Both the position numbers and the translations under genes were made by a program. The notes under the pieces were generated by a model. It was not told the DNA's origin. It ran no database searches and saw only the letters and a list, made by a program, of their open reading frames with translations. Positions 35,405 through 45,284 of a DNA stretch of 64,000 bases are shown here, piece after piece; position 1 is the stretch's first letter; every line of letters begins with the position of its first letter. The stretch spans positions 1,834,581 through 1,898,580 of the forward strand of contig JABFGK010000001.1 of NCBI GenBank assembly GCA_013112555.1, given 5' to 3'. This stretch comes from Planctomycetota bacterium. GTDB taxonomy: Bacteria > Planctomycetota > Phycisphaerae > Phycisphaerales > UBA5793.

Positions 35405-36724
35405 CTATGACGACGAGGCAATCACCTCGGCAAATGCCTTCACCGTGGCCTGGATGTCGTCACTCGTGTGAGCCGAACTGGTAAACCCAGCCTCGAACTG
35501 GCTCGGCGCGAAATAGAACCCTCGATCCAGCATCGCATGGAAGAATCGGCCGTACCGCTCGGTATCGGCATACTGTTTGGCCGTCTCGAAGTTCGTGATC
35601 GGGCGCTCGCTCGGTGAATCCGGCTTCAGGAAGTAGAAGCCAAACATGGTACCGGCAGACGTCGCCTGGAGCGGGACCCCTGCCGTCGCTGCCTCTGCTT
35701 GAATCCCGGCAATCAACGCTGTGGCTCGCTGTGCAATCCCGTCAAACACGCCCGGCTTCAGCAGCCCGCGAATCGTGGCCAGCCCGGCAGCCATTGCCAG
35801 CGGGTTCCCTGACAGCGTGCCGGCCTGATACATCGAACCGGATGGTGCCACCGTTTCCATAATCGTGCGTTTGCCGGCGTACGCCCCGACCGGCAGCCCC
35901 CCGCCGATCACCTTGCCCAGGCACGTCAGGTCCGGATCAAGCCGCCACTTCTCCTGAGCCCCGCCCGGTGAAACGCGAAATCCTGTCATCACTTCATCAA
36001 GAATAAACAGCGAGCCATGCTGTCTGCACATCTCCGTAATACCCGGCAGGAAACCAGCCTCGGGCATGACGAACCCCATGTTCGAACCGATCGGCTCGAC
36101 GATCACACCGGCAATCTGGTCCGGGTACGCATCAAACAACGCGGCCAGCGCATTCAGATCGTTGTACGGCACGGTCAGCGTATCTGCTGCCGTCCCGGCC
36201 GGGACACCCGGCGAATCCGGCAGACCCAGCGTTGCGACCCCGCTGCCTGCCTGAACAAGCAACATGTCAGCATGGCCGTGATAACACCCGACAAACTTCA
36301 CGATCTTGTCGCGACCGGTGTATGCCCGTGCCAGCCGCAGCGCGCTCATGGTCGCTTCGGTCCCGCTGTTGACGAATCGGATCATGTCAATCGACGGCAC
36401 CGTGCTGACAACCAGTTCCGCCAGTTCCACTTCCGACGGTGTCGGTGCGCCGTAACTCGTGCCTCGGTGCAGCGCCTCAGCCAATGCTGCCAGCACATCC
36501 TCCTGCGCATGGCCGAGCGTCAACGGCCCCCATGACAGGACATAATCAAGGTAGCGATTGCCATCGACATCCTCGACGAACGCCCCGCTGCCGGATCGAA
36601 TAAACCGCGGATGCCCACCCACGCTCTTGAACGCACGGACCGGGCTGTTCACGCCACCGGGGATCAACGTCGCTGCTTTGGTAAACAGGGCCTGTGATTG
36701 CTCAGTCTTCATCGTTGTCATCAC
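35405..36724 (-). CDS. hemL: Glutamate-1-semialdehyde 2,1-aminomutase
   Basis: 439 residues. PLP enzyme motifs: NSGTEATMSALRLARAYTGR, KFVGCYHGHADMLLVQAGSG, LFILDEVMTGFRVSPGGAQE and the Lys in CLGKVIGGGLPVGAYAGKR. GSMYQAGTLSGNPLAMAAGL is also conserved. Family knowledge: makes 5-aminolevulinate, second step of the C5 route that starts with hemA, encoded upstream in the same operon. It is the last gene of the hem run. Confidence 0.97.
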   Translation of the reverse strand: MMTTMKTEQSQALFTKAATLIPGGVNSPVRAFKSVGGHPRFIRSGSGAFVEDVDGNRYLDYVLSWGPLTLGHAQEDVLAALAEALHRGTSYGAPTPSEVELAELVVSTVPSIDMIRFVNSGTEATMSALRLARAYTGRDKIVKFVGCYHGHADMLLVQAGSGVATLGLPDSPGVPAGTAADTLTVPYNDLNALAALFDAYPDQIAGVIVEPIGSNMGFVMPEAGFLPGITEMCRQHGSLFILDEVMTGFRVSPGGAQEKWRLDPDLTCLGKVIGGGLPVGAYAGKRTIMETVAPSGSMYQAGTLSGNPLAMAAGLATIRGLLKPGVFDGIAQRATALIAGIQAEAATAGVPLQATSAGTMFGFYFLKPDSPSERPITNFETAKQYADTERYGRFFHAMLDRGFYFAPSQFEAGFTSSAHTSDDIQATVKAFAEVIASSS

Positions 36725-36743
36725 CTGGAGAGTCTGAAGGAAT

Positions 36744-38258
36744 CTAACTCGTTGCTTCGCTCATCGCCTGGGCCGTGTCTGTCCCGGTGCCTGCCAATCG
36801 GGCCATCACTCGCTCGGCCGTCACCTTGCCCTGGGCAGCACAATCCGGAATCCCGATCCCGCGATACGGGCTGCCTGTGACATATAGCCCATCCGGCAGT
36901 TGCTGCTCGATCTGATCGACGCGCTCAAGATGGCCGACGTCATACTGGGGGTTGCCACGATGCCAGCGATAGATCCGATGGACGAGAAGGCGATCCGGAG
37001 TCGCTCCCGTCAGGTTCGTCACCTCGGCCATCACCTGCTCGAGTAACTGCTCATCATCCAGATCCATCATGTCCGGCCGACGCGATCCGCCGAAGAAGGC
37101 ACGCATCAGCAGGCAGTCATCCGGGGCTCGCCCGCTCCACTTGATCGAACTGCATGTAATCGCATTTACGCACCGGTTCTCGCTGCGCGGGATAACGAGG
37201 CCGAATCCGTCAATCGGGCGTGGGACGTCCGACTTGAGAAACCCCATCGTAATCGTGCCGGTACTGACGTATCGAATCGTCTCCAGCAGGCCGGCCGCTT
37301 CCGGGGCAATCGGCCTGACCAGATCGGCCGAGTGGAAAGCCGGGGTGGCAAGAATGACGGCAGATGCGCTGACACGCTGTTCCCGTTGTGCACCACTCAA
37401 TGCCACGGCAAACTCGGACCCCTGCGGCTCAACACGCTCGACCCGAGTCGCCGGGCGAAGTTCGACGCCGCTTGCTTCGAGCGACTTGATCAGTGTTTCG
37501 ATCAACTCACTTGCCCCACCCTGCAGCGACACGAACATGGTCGGCGGGGGTGGCGAGCCCGGAGGCGGCGCGTGGGATGCACGCTGTGCTTTGGCAGCAA
37601 GCATCCCCTTGATCAAACTGCCGTACTTCTGCTCAATCATCCGGAAGCGCGGGAAGGTAGCCAGCAGACTCTGCCGTTCCGCCTCCGCATTGTAAATGCC
37701 GGCCATCAGCGGCTCAGCAATCCGATCAAGCGCTTCCTGCCCGAGACGTCGCCGGATGAAATCCGCCAGCGTTTCATCAGACTCGTCCTTGCGTGCCCGG
37801 ATGAACAGATCCAGACCCATCCGCAACTTGCCCAATGGCGAAATCAACGGCGACAGCGCAAACGGCACAAACTCGGTCGGCACAATCAGCAATACGCCGT
37901 CCGGCAACGGCAACGGCTTGCCGCGCTTCAACACGTAGACTGCCCGGCGAACCGTATTCGTACTCAGTATCCGATCGCCCAACCCGAGATCGCGAGCCAG
38001 TTTCAGCCCTTCGGGTTTCTGGGTAATGAACGAATCCGGGCCGCCCTCGATCAGAAACCGACGATCAGACTCCGGATCGTGCACGATGTCCGTGCGGATC
38101 TTCCCACCCCAGCGATCAGAGGCCTCGACGACCCCGATACGCACACAGCGCCCTTGCTCGGCTGCCTGCTGCACCAGGTGCCAGGCAGTACTCAGGCCGG
38201 CAATCCCCCCGCCGACGATCAACACGTCATATTTCGTTGAAGACTCTGACACTGTCAA
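36744..38258 (-). CDS. Protoporphyrinogen/coproporphyrinogen oxidase (HemG/HemY type)
   Basis: 504 residues with a TTG or GTG start (TTG at 38258). FAD-binding VLIVGGGIAGLSTAWHL at the start, RFLIEGGPDSFITQKPEGL, GIYNAEAERQSLLATFPRF and GLYVTGSPYRGIGIPDC at the end are family marks. A Pro-rich insert (residues about 228-240) is peculiar. Family knowledge: oxygen-dependent flavoenzymes of this type oxidise protoporphyrinogen IX, or in the coproporphyrin branch coproporphyrinogen III. Which one is used here is discussed in the findings because hemN/hemF is absent from the operon. Confidence 0.9.
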   Translation of the reverse strand: MTVSESSTKYDVLIVGGGIAGLSTAWHLVQQAAEQGRCVRIGVVEASDRWGGKIRTDIVHDPESDRRFLIEGGPDSFITQKPEGLKLARDLGLGDRILSTNTVRRAVYVLKRGKPLPLPDGVLLIVPTEFVPFALSPLISPLGKLRMGLDLFIRARKDESDETLADFIRRRLGQEALDRIAEPLMAGIYNAEAERQSLLATFPRFRMIEQKYGSLIKGMLAAKAQRASHAPPPGSPPPPTMFVSLQGGASELIETLIKSLEASGVELRPATRVERVEPQGSEFAVALSGAQREQRVSASAVILATPAFHSADLVRPIAPEAAGLLETIRYVSTGTITMGFLKSDVPRPIDGFGLVIPRSENRCVNAITCSSIKWSGRAPDDCLLMRAFFGGSRRPDMMDLDDEQLLEQVMAEVTNLTGATPDRLLVHRIYRWHRGNPQYDVGHLERVDQIEQQLPDGLYVTGSPYRGIGIPDCAAQGKVTAERVMARLAGTGTDTAQAMSEATS

Positions 38259-38296
38259 ACCCGCTGCCCGTGCGATGGCGCGCCAACGCCTGCCTC

Positions 38297-39349
38297 TTAC
38301 TGTCCCGTGTACTCGTGAATGAAATCAACGAGTCGCTTCACATTGTCCACCGGCGTGGTCTTGATAATCCCATGCCCCAGATTGAAGATGTGCCCCGCAC
38401 GATCCGGCTTCACGGCCGCTGCCCGGTCCAGCACCTTCGCAGCCCGTTCCTTCAGTGCATCCCAGGGGGCCAACAGTGACAGCGGGTCCAGGTTTCCCTG
38501 AATGGGTTGCTCCGTTCCCAGCCGCTGCCAGGCCACATCGAGATCAATCTTCCAATCCACGCCGATCACGTCGCCACCCGCTGCCTGGATCTCTTCCAGC
38601 ATCCCGTTCGTATCCGTGCCGAAGTGGATGATCGGCACGCCGGCAGTCGCTGCAATCTCGATCGCACGCTTGCTGTACGGCTGCACGAAGGCCCGGTAGT
38701 CGTCCGGGCTCAAGGCACCGACCCAACTATCAAACATCTGCAGCGCCTGCGCGCCAGCGTTGGCCTGCGCCAACAGGTACTTGCCGACCAGATCACTGAG
38801 TTTCGTCATGAGACGAGCCCACATCTCCGGCTCGCCCATCATCATCGTCTTCGTTAACTCGTAGTTCCGGCTGGCCCCGCCTTCGATGGCATACGACGCC
38901 AGTGTAAACGGTGCCCCGCTGAACCCGATCAGCGGAATGCCGCGCGGGTCCAACTCCCGGCGGATCATCTTGATCGCATCGAGCGTGAACCACAGCCCTT
39001 CGGCCGGGTCGGCCTCCGTCAGATTCTCAATGTCCTGTGAGGTGCGAATCGGATTGTGAATGACCGGGCCTTCTCCCTTGATGAACTCGAGGCTCAGCCC
39101 GAGACACTCAAGCGGCGGCAGGATGTCGGCAAAAACGATGGCCGCATCAAGATCAAATGCGTTGATCGGCTGCATCGTGACTTCACAAGCCAACTCTGGT
39201 GACTTGATCATCTCCAGAATCGAGTACTTCTGCCGCAGTGCGCGGTATTCAGACATATACCGACCAGCCTGACGCATCAGCCAGACCGGTGTCGCATCCG
39301 TCGCCTGTCCACGACAAGCGGCCAGGAACCGTGGTGTGCCATCACCCAT
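38297..39349 (-). CDS. hemE: Uroporphyrinogen decarboxylase
   Basis: 350 residues. PVWLMRQAGRYMSEYRALRQ is the diagnostic box; AAIVFADILPPLECLGLSLE, GFSGAPFTLASYAIEGG, FDSWVGALSPDDYRAFVQPY and IHFGTDTNGML follow. The end NLGHGIIKTTPVDNVKRLVD is typical. Family knowledge: produces coproporphyrinogen III. It is the last recognised step shared by the classical and the coproporphyrin-dependent haem routes. Confidence 0.97.
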   Translation of the reverse strand: MGDGTPRFLAACRGQATDATPVWLMRQAGRYMSEYRALRQKYSILEMIKSPELACEVTMQPINAFDLDAAIVFADILPPLECLGLSLEFIKGEGPVIHNPIRTSQDIENLTEADPAEGLWFTLDAIKMIRRELDPRGIPLIGFSGAPFTLASYAIEGGASRNYELTKTMMMGEPEMWARLMTKLSDLVGKYLLAQANAGAQALQMFDSWVGALSPDDYRAFVQPYSKRAIEIAATAGVPIIHFGTDTNGMLEEIQAAGGDVIGVDWKIDLDVAWQRLGTEQPIQGNLDPLSLLAPWDALKERAAKVLDRAAAVKPDRAGHIFNLGHGIIKTTPVDNVKRLVDFIHEYTGQ

Positions 39350-39424
39350 TTGTGTACCCGCTGCCTTTCTTCTCTACGTCAAACATCACTGCAGCCCTGC
39401 GCTGCCGGCATCATGTTCATCACG

Positions 39425-40468
39425 TCATCCAGACGCGAGCCAGCCGACCGCATCCTTGGCGAAATACGTCAGGATCATGTCGGCCCCGGCCCGCTTGATG
39501 GCCGTCAGACTCTCGATCGCCGTCCGCTTCAGATCAAGCCAATCGCGCTCGGCCGCCGCGTGGAGCATCGAGTACTCACCGCTGACCTGATACGCAGCAA
39601 TCGGCAGATCAAAGTTCGCCCGGGCATCCGAGATAATGTCGAGATACGCCAACGCCGGCTTGACCATCAGCACATCGGCGCCTTGCTCAACATCAAGCGC
39701 CATTTCCTTGAGCGCTTCGCGCCGATTGCCCATGTCCATCTGATACTGGCTGCGATCACCGAACGATGGTGGGCTTTCCGCAGCATCACGGAACGGCCCG
39801 TAAAACCCGCTCGAGTACTTCGCGGCATAACTCATGATGGAAGTCTGATCAAACCCGGCACCGTCGAGCGCCTGCCGAATCACAGTTACCATACCGTCAA
39901 TCATCCCCGACGGGGCGATCACATCCGCACCGGCCTCGGCGTGTGCCACACTCGCTTTGGCCAGCAGGTCCAGCGTCGGGTCATTCAGCAGATACCCCTC
40001 GGGCATGGCCGGGTCATAGTGTGTCGCGTCGTCCGGCCGATTGATGATGCCGCAATGCCCGTGATCGGTGTACTCGCAGAAACACATGTCTGACATGACA
40101 ACCAGATCGGGCACGGCCTGCTTGATCATCCGGATTGCCGTCGGCACGATCCCGTCCGGGCTGTAGTTCTCGGTGCCGCAGGAATCCTTCGCATCGGGGA
40201 TGCCAAACAGGATAACTGCGGGGATTCCGAGGTCATGCACCGATTGTGCTTCGTCAGCGATTCGCGCCAGCGGCCACTGCGACTGCCCGGGCATGGAAAC
40301 GATCGGGCGTGGGCCGCCGTCTGAGGTCGCATGTCTCACAAAGAGTGGGTAAATCAAGTCGTTGGGGCTGAGTGCATTTTCGCAAACAAGTTTCCGGATA
40401 CCTGCGTTCAACCGAAGGCGCCGAGGACGGTTCACAAGATGTCCAGCGGCTGCCTGCGGGTGGTCCAT
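39425..40468 (-). CDS. hemB: Delta-aminolevulinic acid dehydratase, zinc type
   Basis: 347 residues. The zinc site is DMCFCEYTDHGHCG with three Cys. The two Schiff-base lysines are in YAAKYSSGFYGPFRDA and LMVKPALAYLDII. YPLFVR, IPAVILFGIPDAKDSCGTEN and VIAPSGMIDGMV support it. Family knowledge: condenses two 5-aminolevulinate to porphobilinogen. It starts two bases after the hemD stop. Confidence 0.97.
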   Translation of the reverse strand: MDHPQAAAGHLVNRPRRLRLNAGIRKLVCENALSPNDLIYPLFVRHATSDGGPRPIVSMPGQSQWPLARIADEAQSVHDLGIPAVILFGIPDAKDSCGTENYSPDGIVPTAIRMIKQAVPDLVVMSDMCFCEYTDHGHCGIINRPDDATHYDPAMPEGYLLNDPTLDLLAKASVAHAEAGADVIAPSGMIDGMVTVIRQALDGAGFDQTSIMSYAAKYSSGFYGPFRDAAESPPSFGDRSQYQMDMGNRREALKEMALDVEQGADVLMVKPALAYLDIISDARANFDLPIAAYQVSGEYSMLHAAAERDWLDLKRTAIESLTAIKRAGADMILTYFAKDAVGWLASG

Positions 40469-40470
40469 TG

Positions 40471-41358
40471 CTATCCGTGCCTTTCCACGAAAGGGTCTGA
40501 TTCAGCCCTCTGAGTCCCACGAATGGAAAAGTAAGTCTCAAGTCCGGTGATTAATCCTGCCAGCGTATGTTCGGGCGGAGTCACGTCAACCCTCATCTGA
40601 CGATTGCGGGCTTCTGTGGTAGTGACCGGCCCGATGCTGGCTACGCATACGTTTGCCAAGCCACGCAGTTCGCCTCCCTCGCTGGAGTATCGGGTGACAA
40701 AGTTGGCAACAGTTGATGGACTGGTAAATGTGATGGCATCAATTGCGCCTCGGGCCATCAAGCCATGCACGTCATCGCCGCCGGTCCCGACGACGGTCTG
40801 ATAGGCTGTGACGGCTACGACGTCGGCCCCGGCCTTGACGAGTTCGTCCCGAAGGATCGGCCTGGCAATATCTGCCTGCGGCAAAAAGACCCGCGAGCCG
40901 GCAATCGGCTGTAATACCTCTGCAAGTGCCTCTGCCACATACTCTTCCGGCATCAGATCCACTTCGAGACCCAGCTGAAGCCGGGCCGCTGCAGCAGTTG
41001 CAGGCCCGACCGCTGCCACCGGGACACCTGCCAGATCGTCGATCCCCTGGCCGAGAATCACCAATCTTTCCCTAAGTACTTGTACGACATTGGCACTCGT
41101 CAGTACCAGCCAGTCGAAGTCGCCCTCGAGCGTTTCCTTCAGACCCTGGTCCAAATCTCTGGTGTCATCGGGCGGGGCGATCGCGATACACGGGTAGAGC
41201 ACCGGCCGTGCCCCCCGCGCTGCGAGCAACTCCACCATCTTGTCAGCCTGATGAACAGCCCTGGTTACCACCACTCGTCGGCCTGCCAGTGGCCATTCGA
41301 TTCCCACCGCTACCTGACGAGGCTGCCGTCCTGTCACGTGACTATCCCGAGCAGCCAT
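40471..41358 (-). CDS. hemD: Uroporphyrinogen-III synthase
   Basis: About 295 residues from the ATG at 41358 (MAARDSHV), chosen because GGAGG lies nine bases upstream; a frame to 41388 overlaps hemC. Motifs are weak as usual for the family: GRRVVVTRAVHQADKMVELL, DWLVLTSANVVQVL, AVGPATAAA and AITFTSPSTVANFVTRYS. Family knowledge: closes the linear tetrapyrrole from hemC. Order hemC-hemD-hemB in one run strengthens the name. Confidence 0.88.
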   Translation of the reverse strand: MAARDSHVTGRQPRQVAVGIEWPLAGRRVVVTRAVHQADKMVELLAARGARPVLYPCIAIAPPDDTRDLDQGLKETLEGDFDWLVLTSANVVQVLRERLVILGQGIDDLAGVPVAAVGPATAAAARLQLGLEVDLMPEEYVAEALAEVLQPIAGSRVFLPQADIARPILRDELVKAGADVVAVTAYQTVVGTGGDDVHGLMARGAIDAITFTSPSTVANFVTRYSSEGGELRGLANVCVASIGPVTTTEARNRQMRVDVTPPEHTLAGLITGLETYFSIRGTQRAESDPFVERHG

Positions 41359-41378
41359 TTCGTCATACCTCCACTTCG

Positions 41379-42375
41379 TTAGGTACACAGATACGTCGCT
41401 GCACCCTCCTTTGTAGCAAGGTCTGCAAGTAGCGTGCCAAGATCGTGTGCAACCTGAAGATCGTCACCACGGTCCCCCGTGAGTGCTGCCGACTGTGTCA
41501 GATTGACCCGCCCGGACCCGTCCGGTGCTGAAACCCGGCCGTTGAGCCGTATTTGCCGCCCACCCTCTGCTTCAATAATCCCGGCAAGGGCACCGATCGG
41601 CACCGAGCACCCACCACCAAGACGAGCGAGAAACGCACGCTCAGCCTCGACGGCCAGCCGCGTCTCTGCATGCTCGATCGGGGCCAGCAGGCTCAGTGCC
41701 TCAGCCTCATCACGACACTGAATACTCAAGCGCCCCCTGCCCGGGTGCCGGCAGCATGATCTCCAGATCCAGGACCTCACTGATATGCTCGGTCAGTTCC
41801 AGCCGCTCCAGCCCGGCATGGGCCAACAGGACCGCGTCATACGGACCATTCGGGTCGAGTGCCTTGCGAAGACGTGTGTCAATGTTGCCGCGAATGTCAT
41901 GCAGTTTGAGATCAGGTCGCGTGTATCGAAGTTGGGCACCGCGCCTCACGCTGCTCGTCCCGACGGTCGCACCGTCGGGCAATGATCTAAGCGTGTACCG
42001 GCTGCGACTGACCAGCACGTCCGAGGGGTCGACCCGCACCGGCACCGCGCCGACCACCAGCCCGGGGGAATCATCCACCGGCAGGTCCTTGAGACTGTGA
42101 ACCGCCAGGTCGATCGCGCCGGACCGCAGGGCGGCTTCCAGTTCGGCCGTGAAGAGTCCCTTCCCGCCGACTTCCGGCAACGGCTGGTCAAGGACTTCAT
42201 CGCCACGCGTACTGAATACTTGAATCTCGATGCGTCGCGTCGGGTACTGCGTCGAGAGCAGCCGGCCCACATAGTCCGTCTGCCACCGCGCCAGCGCTGA
42301 GGCACGAGTTCCGATACGGATTGTCTCCGAGGAGTTCGTCATAGGTCGATCATACGCTTTCGGTCGATTGGTCAC
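41379..42375 (-). CDS. hemC: Hydroxymethylbilane synthase, with internal +1 frameshift
   Basis: Two overlapping frames together give a full hemC of about 330 residues. The first (GTG 42375 to 41710) has RIGTRASALARWQTDYVGRL, STRGDEVLDQPLPEVGGKGL, FTAELEAALRSGAIDLAVHS and RRGAQLRYTRPDLKLHDIRG, ending LPAPGQGALE. The second (down to 41379) continues SIQCRDEAEALSLLAPIEHA and RAFLARLGGGCSVPIGALAG, where the Cys carries the dipyrromethane cofactor. The join needs one base skipped near 41727-41737 (minus strand GCG CTT G AGT ATT). No residues are lost. Causes may be an assembly error, an inactivating indel or programmed shifting. Alternative ATG start at 42342. Confidence 0.85.
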
Positions 42376-43987
42376 TCACCCGCGCTGTGATGTTGTGCCG
42401 TTGGTCGGCTCTGCCGCGCCCACCGTGGCAGGCTGGCCGTCGTCGATCGCAATCCTCGGCTGAATCGCCTCGTGACCGTCCCACCCCATGGTGCGGGCAA
42501 ACTCGGACCGTTCATGTTCGAGCATTTGAACGTATGATCGCATCGCGCACTGATCACTGTTGGGCCGACATGAATGTGATTTCAGGTTCACCGTCGCTTC
42601 ATGGAGCACCTTGTTGACGATGCGACGGGTCATCAGCCGCAGCGGCTCGCGCATGGCCTCGGGCACGGCATCACCGATCTTGCTCAGCGTCTGCTCCAAC
42701 TCGGCCGCAGCCAGAATTTCGGCCCGCTTGCGCATGTCGACAATCACCGGGGCGACGCGCCGGCCGTGCAACCATTCGAGAAACTCCTCGACCTCATCGG
42801 CCAGAATCGCCTCGACATCGGGTACGCAGGCACGCCGATGCGCCAGACTCTCATCAACGGCCGACCGCAGATGATCGATGTCGTACAAAATGACGTTGTC
42901 CACGGAGGCCACCGTCTCAGCGACGTCGCGTGGGACGGCAATGTCGATAAACAAGAGTTGGCCCCGGCGGCGCTGCTGCATGGCCTCGGCCACATCATCG
43001 GCACTAATGACTGCATGCGGGGCGCCGGTTGCCGTAATCACCACATCCGCCCACTTCAATGCCTTGGGTAGGTGATACCAGTTGTACGCCTTGCCCTGGT
43101 ACTTGCGGGCCAGTTCCGAGGCGCTCGAATAGGTCCGGTTGATGCAGGCCACTTCGGTCAACCCACGCTTGACCATCGCATCGATGGCCAGTTCCGCCAT
43201 CTCCCCGGTCCCGACAACCAACGCTCGCAGTTCACCCAGGTTCCCGAGTTCGGCTTCGGCCAGATTCGCAGCCGCATGACTGACCGATGCGGTATGACGG
43301 CTGATGGCCGTTTCCGTTCGGGCCCGCTTACCGGCATGAGCCACGGCAGCAAACAGATGCGAGAGAATCGGACCGGTCGTCCCGGCAGCCTGGGCCTCCT
43401 CGAATGCACTCCCCGACCTGCCCCTGAATCTGCGGCTCACCGAGAATCATTGAGTCCAACCCTGCTGCCACCTTCATCAGATGCCCGACAACAGCCTGGC
43501 CCTCATTGAAGTACAGATGCGGGCGCAGCGATTCCAGATCAATGCCCTGCAGTTCAGCCAGGTAGGATTCGATGACCGCGCGACCGGCCACGTGATTTGC
43601 GGCGACGGCGTACACCTCGAACCGATTGCAGGTGCTGACAATCACGCACTCTTCCACACCGATCTGCACTGCCTTGCCCAGATCCTCACGGGTGCAGCGA
43701 CACTCCAGCTCGTCTGATGAGCAGCACTCCTCCTGGTTCTGCAACCGGTATGACACCAGTTCGTTCAGGACTTCGGCCCTCGCACACGAGGGGATGGTGT
43801 ACTGCTCGCGGATTTCAACCGGAGCCGTCCGGTGATTCAGCCCCACCATCAGTAGGGCCGGAACCCGTGCCTTGCCGGAGGGGTTCTCTTTCGCAACCAA
43901 ACCCGATTCACGTCTCGAAACCATTGTCACGTTTCCCGCTCCCACCGTGTCCCGATTCCATGTTTGGTATCTGTCGAATCTGCCCAA
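42376..43987 (-). CDS. hemA: Glutamyl-tRNA reductase, with internal +1 frameshift
   Basis: Two frames form a complete hemA. The 5' part has MVGLNHRTAPVEIREQYTIP, the catalytic Cys in VIVSTCNRFEVYA, and ends GLDSMILGEPQIQGQVG. The 3' part resumes SAFEEAQAAGTTGPILSHLF, then VVGTGEMAELAIDAMVKRG, RTYSSASELARKY and ADVVITATGAPHAVIS, typical of the NADPH domain and the dimer helix. The switch lies at the G run 43411-43414 (minus strand GTC GGG G AGT GCA) and requires one G to be skipped. A Cys/Glu-rich insertion (NQEECCSSDELECRCTRED) follows residue 85. ATGs at 43987, 43924 and 43849 could start it. It follows the radical SAM gene by 13 bp. Confidence 0.87.
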
Positions 43988-44000
43988 TGACTTCCCGTGT

Positions 44001-45284
44001 CTAGATCAACTCAGTCTGGGGAAGTGAAATGTCTCCTGACTCCAAGGCCTGCGGTGCGATGCGAATCGACCGGGTCTTGGGGTCGTAAGCACAAAACGGC
44101 TCTTCAGCGAGGTAGTCACCCACGGTCCCGTAGGCCCGGGCACGACAGCCGCTGCACAGCCGCACATATTGGCACTCGCCGCACTTGCCACCCAACTGGT
44201 CCGGGTCGCGCAGTTCGGCAAAGAGTTTACTGTTCTGCCAGATGTCGCCGAACGTCTTCTCACGAACATTGCCGGCTTCGACCGGGAGATACCCGCACGG
44301 AAACACCTCGCCGCGATGTGAGACGAAGCACACACCGGTGCCGGCCAGACAGCCTTTGGTGGCTGCGTGCATCTGATGATCATGGCCACCGCCTGGGTGC
44401 CCACCACCGGGATGACCGCCGCCCGGATGCCCACCGTTGCCATTCTTCGGGGCGCCATTGACCGGCATCCCCGGTTTGCCGTGCAGATGCCCATACACCT
44501 GGCGGTGATGGCTCGGCGGTAGTTCCGACGTATCGCCGGACTTCTTGGCAACGATCTTGTGTTCGTGCATGACGCGGAAGTAATGCGGGGCACAGGTGGC
44601 CTTCAACTGGAGTCCCGGCTCCGACCGTTCGGTCCGGTGCAGCCAATCGAGAACCCGCTCGTACTCGACGGCACTGATCATCTGGTCTTCTGCGATCTCG
44701 GTGCCGCACCCGACCGGGACCAGGAGGAACAGATGCAGACCGATCGCATCCAGGTCCTTGGCCAGGGCCAGGACGCCGGTCAGTTGTTCCTGATTGTGTT
44801 TGGCAATCGTCGTATTGATCTGGACCGGCAGGCCGACCTCGCGAAGCAGTTTGAATCCCTTGATTGCTTCATCGAACGATCCCGGCAGGCCGCGAAAAGC
44901 ATCGTGGGTTGCTGCGTCGGCACCGTCGAAGGAGATACTCACGCGTTTTACACCGGAATCACGAATCTTCTCGGCCGTTTCCAGGTTGCCGATCAGTGTT
45001 CCGTTGGTTGCCAGTGCAACCGGAAGCCCTGCCTTGGTGGCATATCGGGCAATGTCATAGATATCGGGCCGGAACATCGGCTCGCCGCCCGACAGCACAA
45101 AAACCGGGCTGCCGATGTCGGCTACTTGATCGATCAGTTTGTAGGACTCTTCCGTGGTCAGATCCTGGGGCATCAATTCCTCGGCCACCGTGATGCGCCG
45201 GCAGTGAATACACCGCAGGTTGCAACCGGCCGTGGTTTCCCAAAACACCAACCGTGGAGGAGGATAGTCCGTCGTACTCTTCAT
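44001..45284 (-). CDS. Radical SAM/SPASM protein, AhbD/NirJ-like, in the haem operon
   Basis: 427 residues. Radical SAM cluster site CNLRCIHC at residues 21-28 after PPPRLVFWETTAG, the opening typical of AhbD and NirJ-type haem-modifying enzymes. FVLSGGEPMFRPDI, LATNGTLIG and VSISFDGADAATHDAFRG are core strands. A SPASM-like C-terminal Cys set follows: CLAGTGVCFVSHRGEVFPCG, then CGECQYVRLCSGC and a last Cys in PFCAYDP. A His/Gly-rich insertion with three GGGHP units sits near residues 285-305. Family knowledge: AhbD decarboxylates iron-coproporphyrin III to haem. A location between hemH and hemA suggests a haem role; subfamily unconfirmed. Confidence 0.85.
   Translation of the reverse strand: MKSTTDYPPPRLVFWETTAGCNLRCIHCRRITVAEELMPQDLTTEESYKLIDQVADIGSPVFVLSGGEPMFRPDIYDIARYATKAGLPVALATNGTLIGNLETAEKIRDSGVKRVSISFDGADAATHDAFRGLPGSFDEAIKGFKLLREVGLPVQINTTIAKHNQEQLTGVLALAKDLDAIGLHLFLLVPVGCGTEIAEDQMISAVEYERVLDWLHRTERSEPGLQLKATCAPHYFRVMHEHKIVAKKSGDTSELPPSHHRQVYGHLHGKPGMPVNGAPKNGNGGHPGGGHPGGGHPGGGHDHQMHAATKGCLAGTGVCFVSHRGEVFPCGYLPVEAGNVREKTFGDIWQNSKLFAELRDPDQLGGKCGECQYVRLCSGCRARAYGTVGDYLAEEPFCAYDPKTRSIRIAPQALESGDISLPQTELI

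Noticed and set aside
44390-44445. Short tandem repeats considered as a CRISPR-like or VNTR array
   Set aside because: They encode the Gly/His repeats of the radical SAM protein in frame and have no spacers.
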